The notes under the pieces are model-generated. The model saw only the letters and a list, made by a program, of their open reading frames with translations. It did no database searches and was not told the origin of the DNA. DNA of 64,000 nucleotides from Clostridiales bacterium Firm_14 (GTDB lineage: Bacteria; Bacillota; Clostridia; Saccharofermentanales; Saccharofermentanaceae): positions 148,394-212,393 of the forward strand of contig LVAT01000005.1 of assembly GCA_001604135.1 (NCBI GenBank), given 5' to 3'. Shown piece by piece: positions 62,994-64,000 of this stretch. The position numbers and the translations under genes are program-made. The stretch's first letter is position 1. The number at the start of each line of letters is the position of its first letter.

Positions 62994-63923
62994 ATGGATA
63001 AGTATGCATTTTTGCTTGAGCTGAACTCGAATCTCGAGATGAAGATTACAGGCAATGAGATCAAAGGTGATCTCGGAAATCTGTTCTTTACGATATCTTT
63101 CACACCCGATGTCAATCTCAAGGTCCTCACGAAGGCTTATCTCTTCGGTGATCTCCCCATGGCAGATCATATTAAGAGTGCATATGAGAAGACGAGTTGT
63201 TTCGCAGATTATATCCTCGAAGACGAGCTCGTTGCTCTGTTTGTCCCTCACGAGGATCTTTCCATTGATAATGCGTTTAACATTGCGCAGGATATCATGG
63301 TCTTTGCAAATGCCCTTGCTTCATTTGGCTATAAGTCTACTAACTCGCAGATAGCTTTTTCCGGAGGAGCAAGCACTCTTCAGGGCGAGTATTACAGCGA
63401 CATGATCAAGGACGAAGAGGTTAACGACGTACCCAAAGAGTCCTATTTTAAGTCCCCGAGATTGGGGTGGGGAATACTGGGAGCGTCTATTGGTACCATT
63501 ATCTCGCTCTTCCTGTGTGTAGTTGCCGGAATGACCAACAGCTGGTTCTTCTTCCTTCCTGCGATCCTGGTCGTATCTTTTCTTCAGCTTCTCATGTATG
63601 AGATATTCGCGAAAGAAAGGGTCTGCGGCATCGGCATTATCGTTTGCTTTGTTCTTACTGTTTTCGCGATGTTAATGGGAGACAGGCTTATCTGGACAAT
63701 GAATCTCATAGACTGGATACCGGGCGCTACATTTGCCCAGGCATACGCCGAAGTACCTTATCTTGTTCAGGATGAAGTCGTTACATTGGGCGATTATCTA
63801 AGGGATTTCTTCCTGATGTTCGGCATGCTTGCAGTCGTGTATCTGCTCACGATCTTGAATTATTTCAAAATGAAAGTATCCATTATCGAGTGGTTCAAAA
63901 ACAACACGATTCTGTTCAACTGA
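62994..63923 (+). CDS. Four-helix membrane protein of unknown function
   Basis: A 309-residue protein. The first 150 residues are soluble and without recognised motifs. Four likely transmembrane helices follow at about 160-183, 187-206, 215-236 and 270-293. GGGGGTG precedes the ATG. It is the last gene of the three-gene operon; the terminator lies at the window end. No similarity to a named family could be assigned. Confidence 0.72.
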   Translation: MDKYAFLLELNSNLEMKITGNEIKGDLGNLFFTISFTPDVNLKVLTKAYLFGDLPMADHIKSAYEKTSCFADYILEDELVALFVPHEDLSIDNAFNIAQDIMVFANALASFGYKSTNSQIAFSGGASTLQGEYYSDMIKDEEVNDVPKESYFKSPRLGWGILGASIGTIISLFLCVVAGMTNSWFFFLPAILVVSFLQLLMYEIFAKERVCGIGIIVCFVLTVFAMLMGDRLIWTMNLIDWIPGATFAQAYAEVPYLVQDEVVTLGDYLRDFFLMFGMLAVVYLLTILNYFKMKVSIIEWFKNNTILFN

Positions 63924-63966
63924 GCCGGATAAAACCTATCAAAGATTTTTAAAACAAATGCGATAA

Positions 63967-64000
63967 AAAAGACCCGAAATATAGTATTTTCGGGTCTTTT
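63967..64000 (+). terminator. Terminator of the sensor/MFS operon
   Basis: A 13-bp stem, AAAAGACCCGAAA with TTTCGGGTCTTTT, loop of eight bases, ending in T residues at the window edge; the tail may continue beyond. Confidence 0.85.

Overview
The window looks like chromosomal DNA of an anaerobic Gram-positive Clostridia member (order Eubacteriales, perhaps Oscillospiraceae or Saccharofermentans-like; this placement is inference). The clues are strong AGGAGG ribosome sites, a paired GlgC/GlgD glycogen pyrophosphorylase, the ylxM-ffh-rpsP-khpA-rimM-trmD-rplS-rbgA-rnhB order, an L20-type leader before infC-rpmI-rplT, IMP synthesis by separate PurO-like and AICAR-transformylase proteins, and a zinc-finger ClpE-type unfoldase. 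Most genes are on the + strand and tightly packed. No phage, insertion sequence or CRISPR array was seen.

1-15.1 kb: end of a leucine-rich-repeat surface protein, then two TadE-like pseudopilins around a large DUF5702-like protein (the distal part of a Tad/Flp-type export locus). A compact phospho-threonine module follows: FHA protein, PP2C phosphatase, Ser/Thr kinase and a small membrane protein. An ETT(V/L)L motif occurs twice in the FHA protein and three times in the small membrane protein. A 1975-residue membrane-anchored Ig-repeat protein comes next. This is the best candidate for a poorly described system: a Tad-like envelope apparatus controlled by Thr phosphorylation.

15.1-27.5 kb: a YfcE-like phosphodiesterase diverges from a cytoplasmic sugar-binding-domain/GGDEF protein. 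Then comes the glycogen operon glgB-glgC-glgD-glgA plus a GH13 glucosidase, and a CapA-like lipoprotein. GlgB and GlgA both carry Lys/Ala/Pro tails resembling histone H1.

27.6-32.9 kb: purine genes purE, purF (glutaminase site apparently lost), purN, purO-like cyclohydrolase and stand-alone AICAR transformylase, then a small membrane protein. 33.0-36.8 kb: tRNA-Thr on the minus strand, an orphan solute-binding lipoprotein, a GNAT-like/MGMT fusion, a flavin reductase and a Nudix hydrolase.

36.8-46.4 kb: translation and protein-targeting genes. The usual cluster is interrupted between rimM and trmD by a lipoprotein gene and a TPM-like membrane protein gene. infC appears to start with AUC. 46.4-56.1 kb: an AT-rich GT-C glycosyltransferase, a SpoU methyltransferase, citrate synthase, tRNA-Glu, uvrA and a ClpE-like ATPase. 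56.2-64 kb: a Pro/Ala/Thr-rich membrane protein on the minus strand, tRNA-Leu and tRNA-fMet, and a three-gene membrane operon led by an unusual sensor-plus-MFS fusion with a Gln/Tyr-rich tail.
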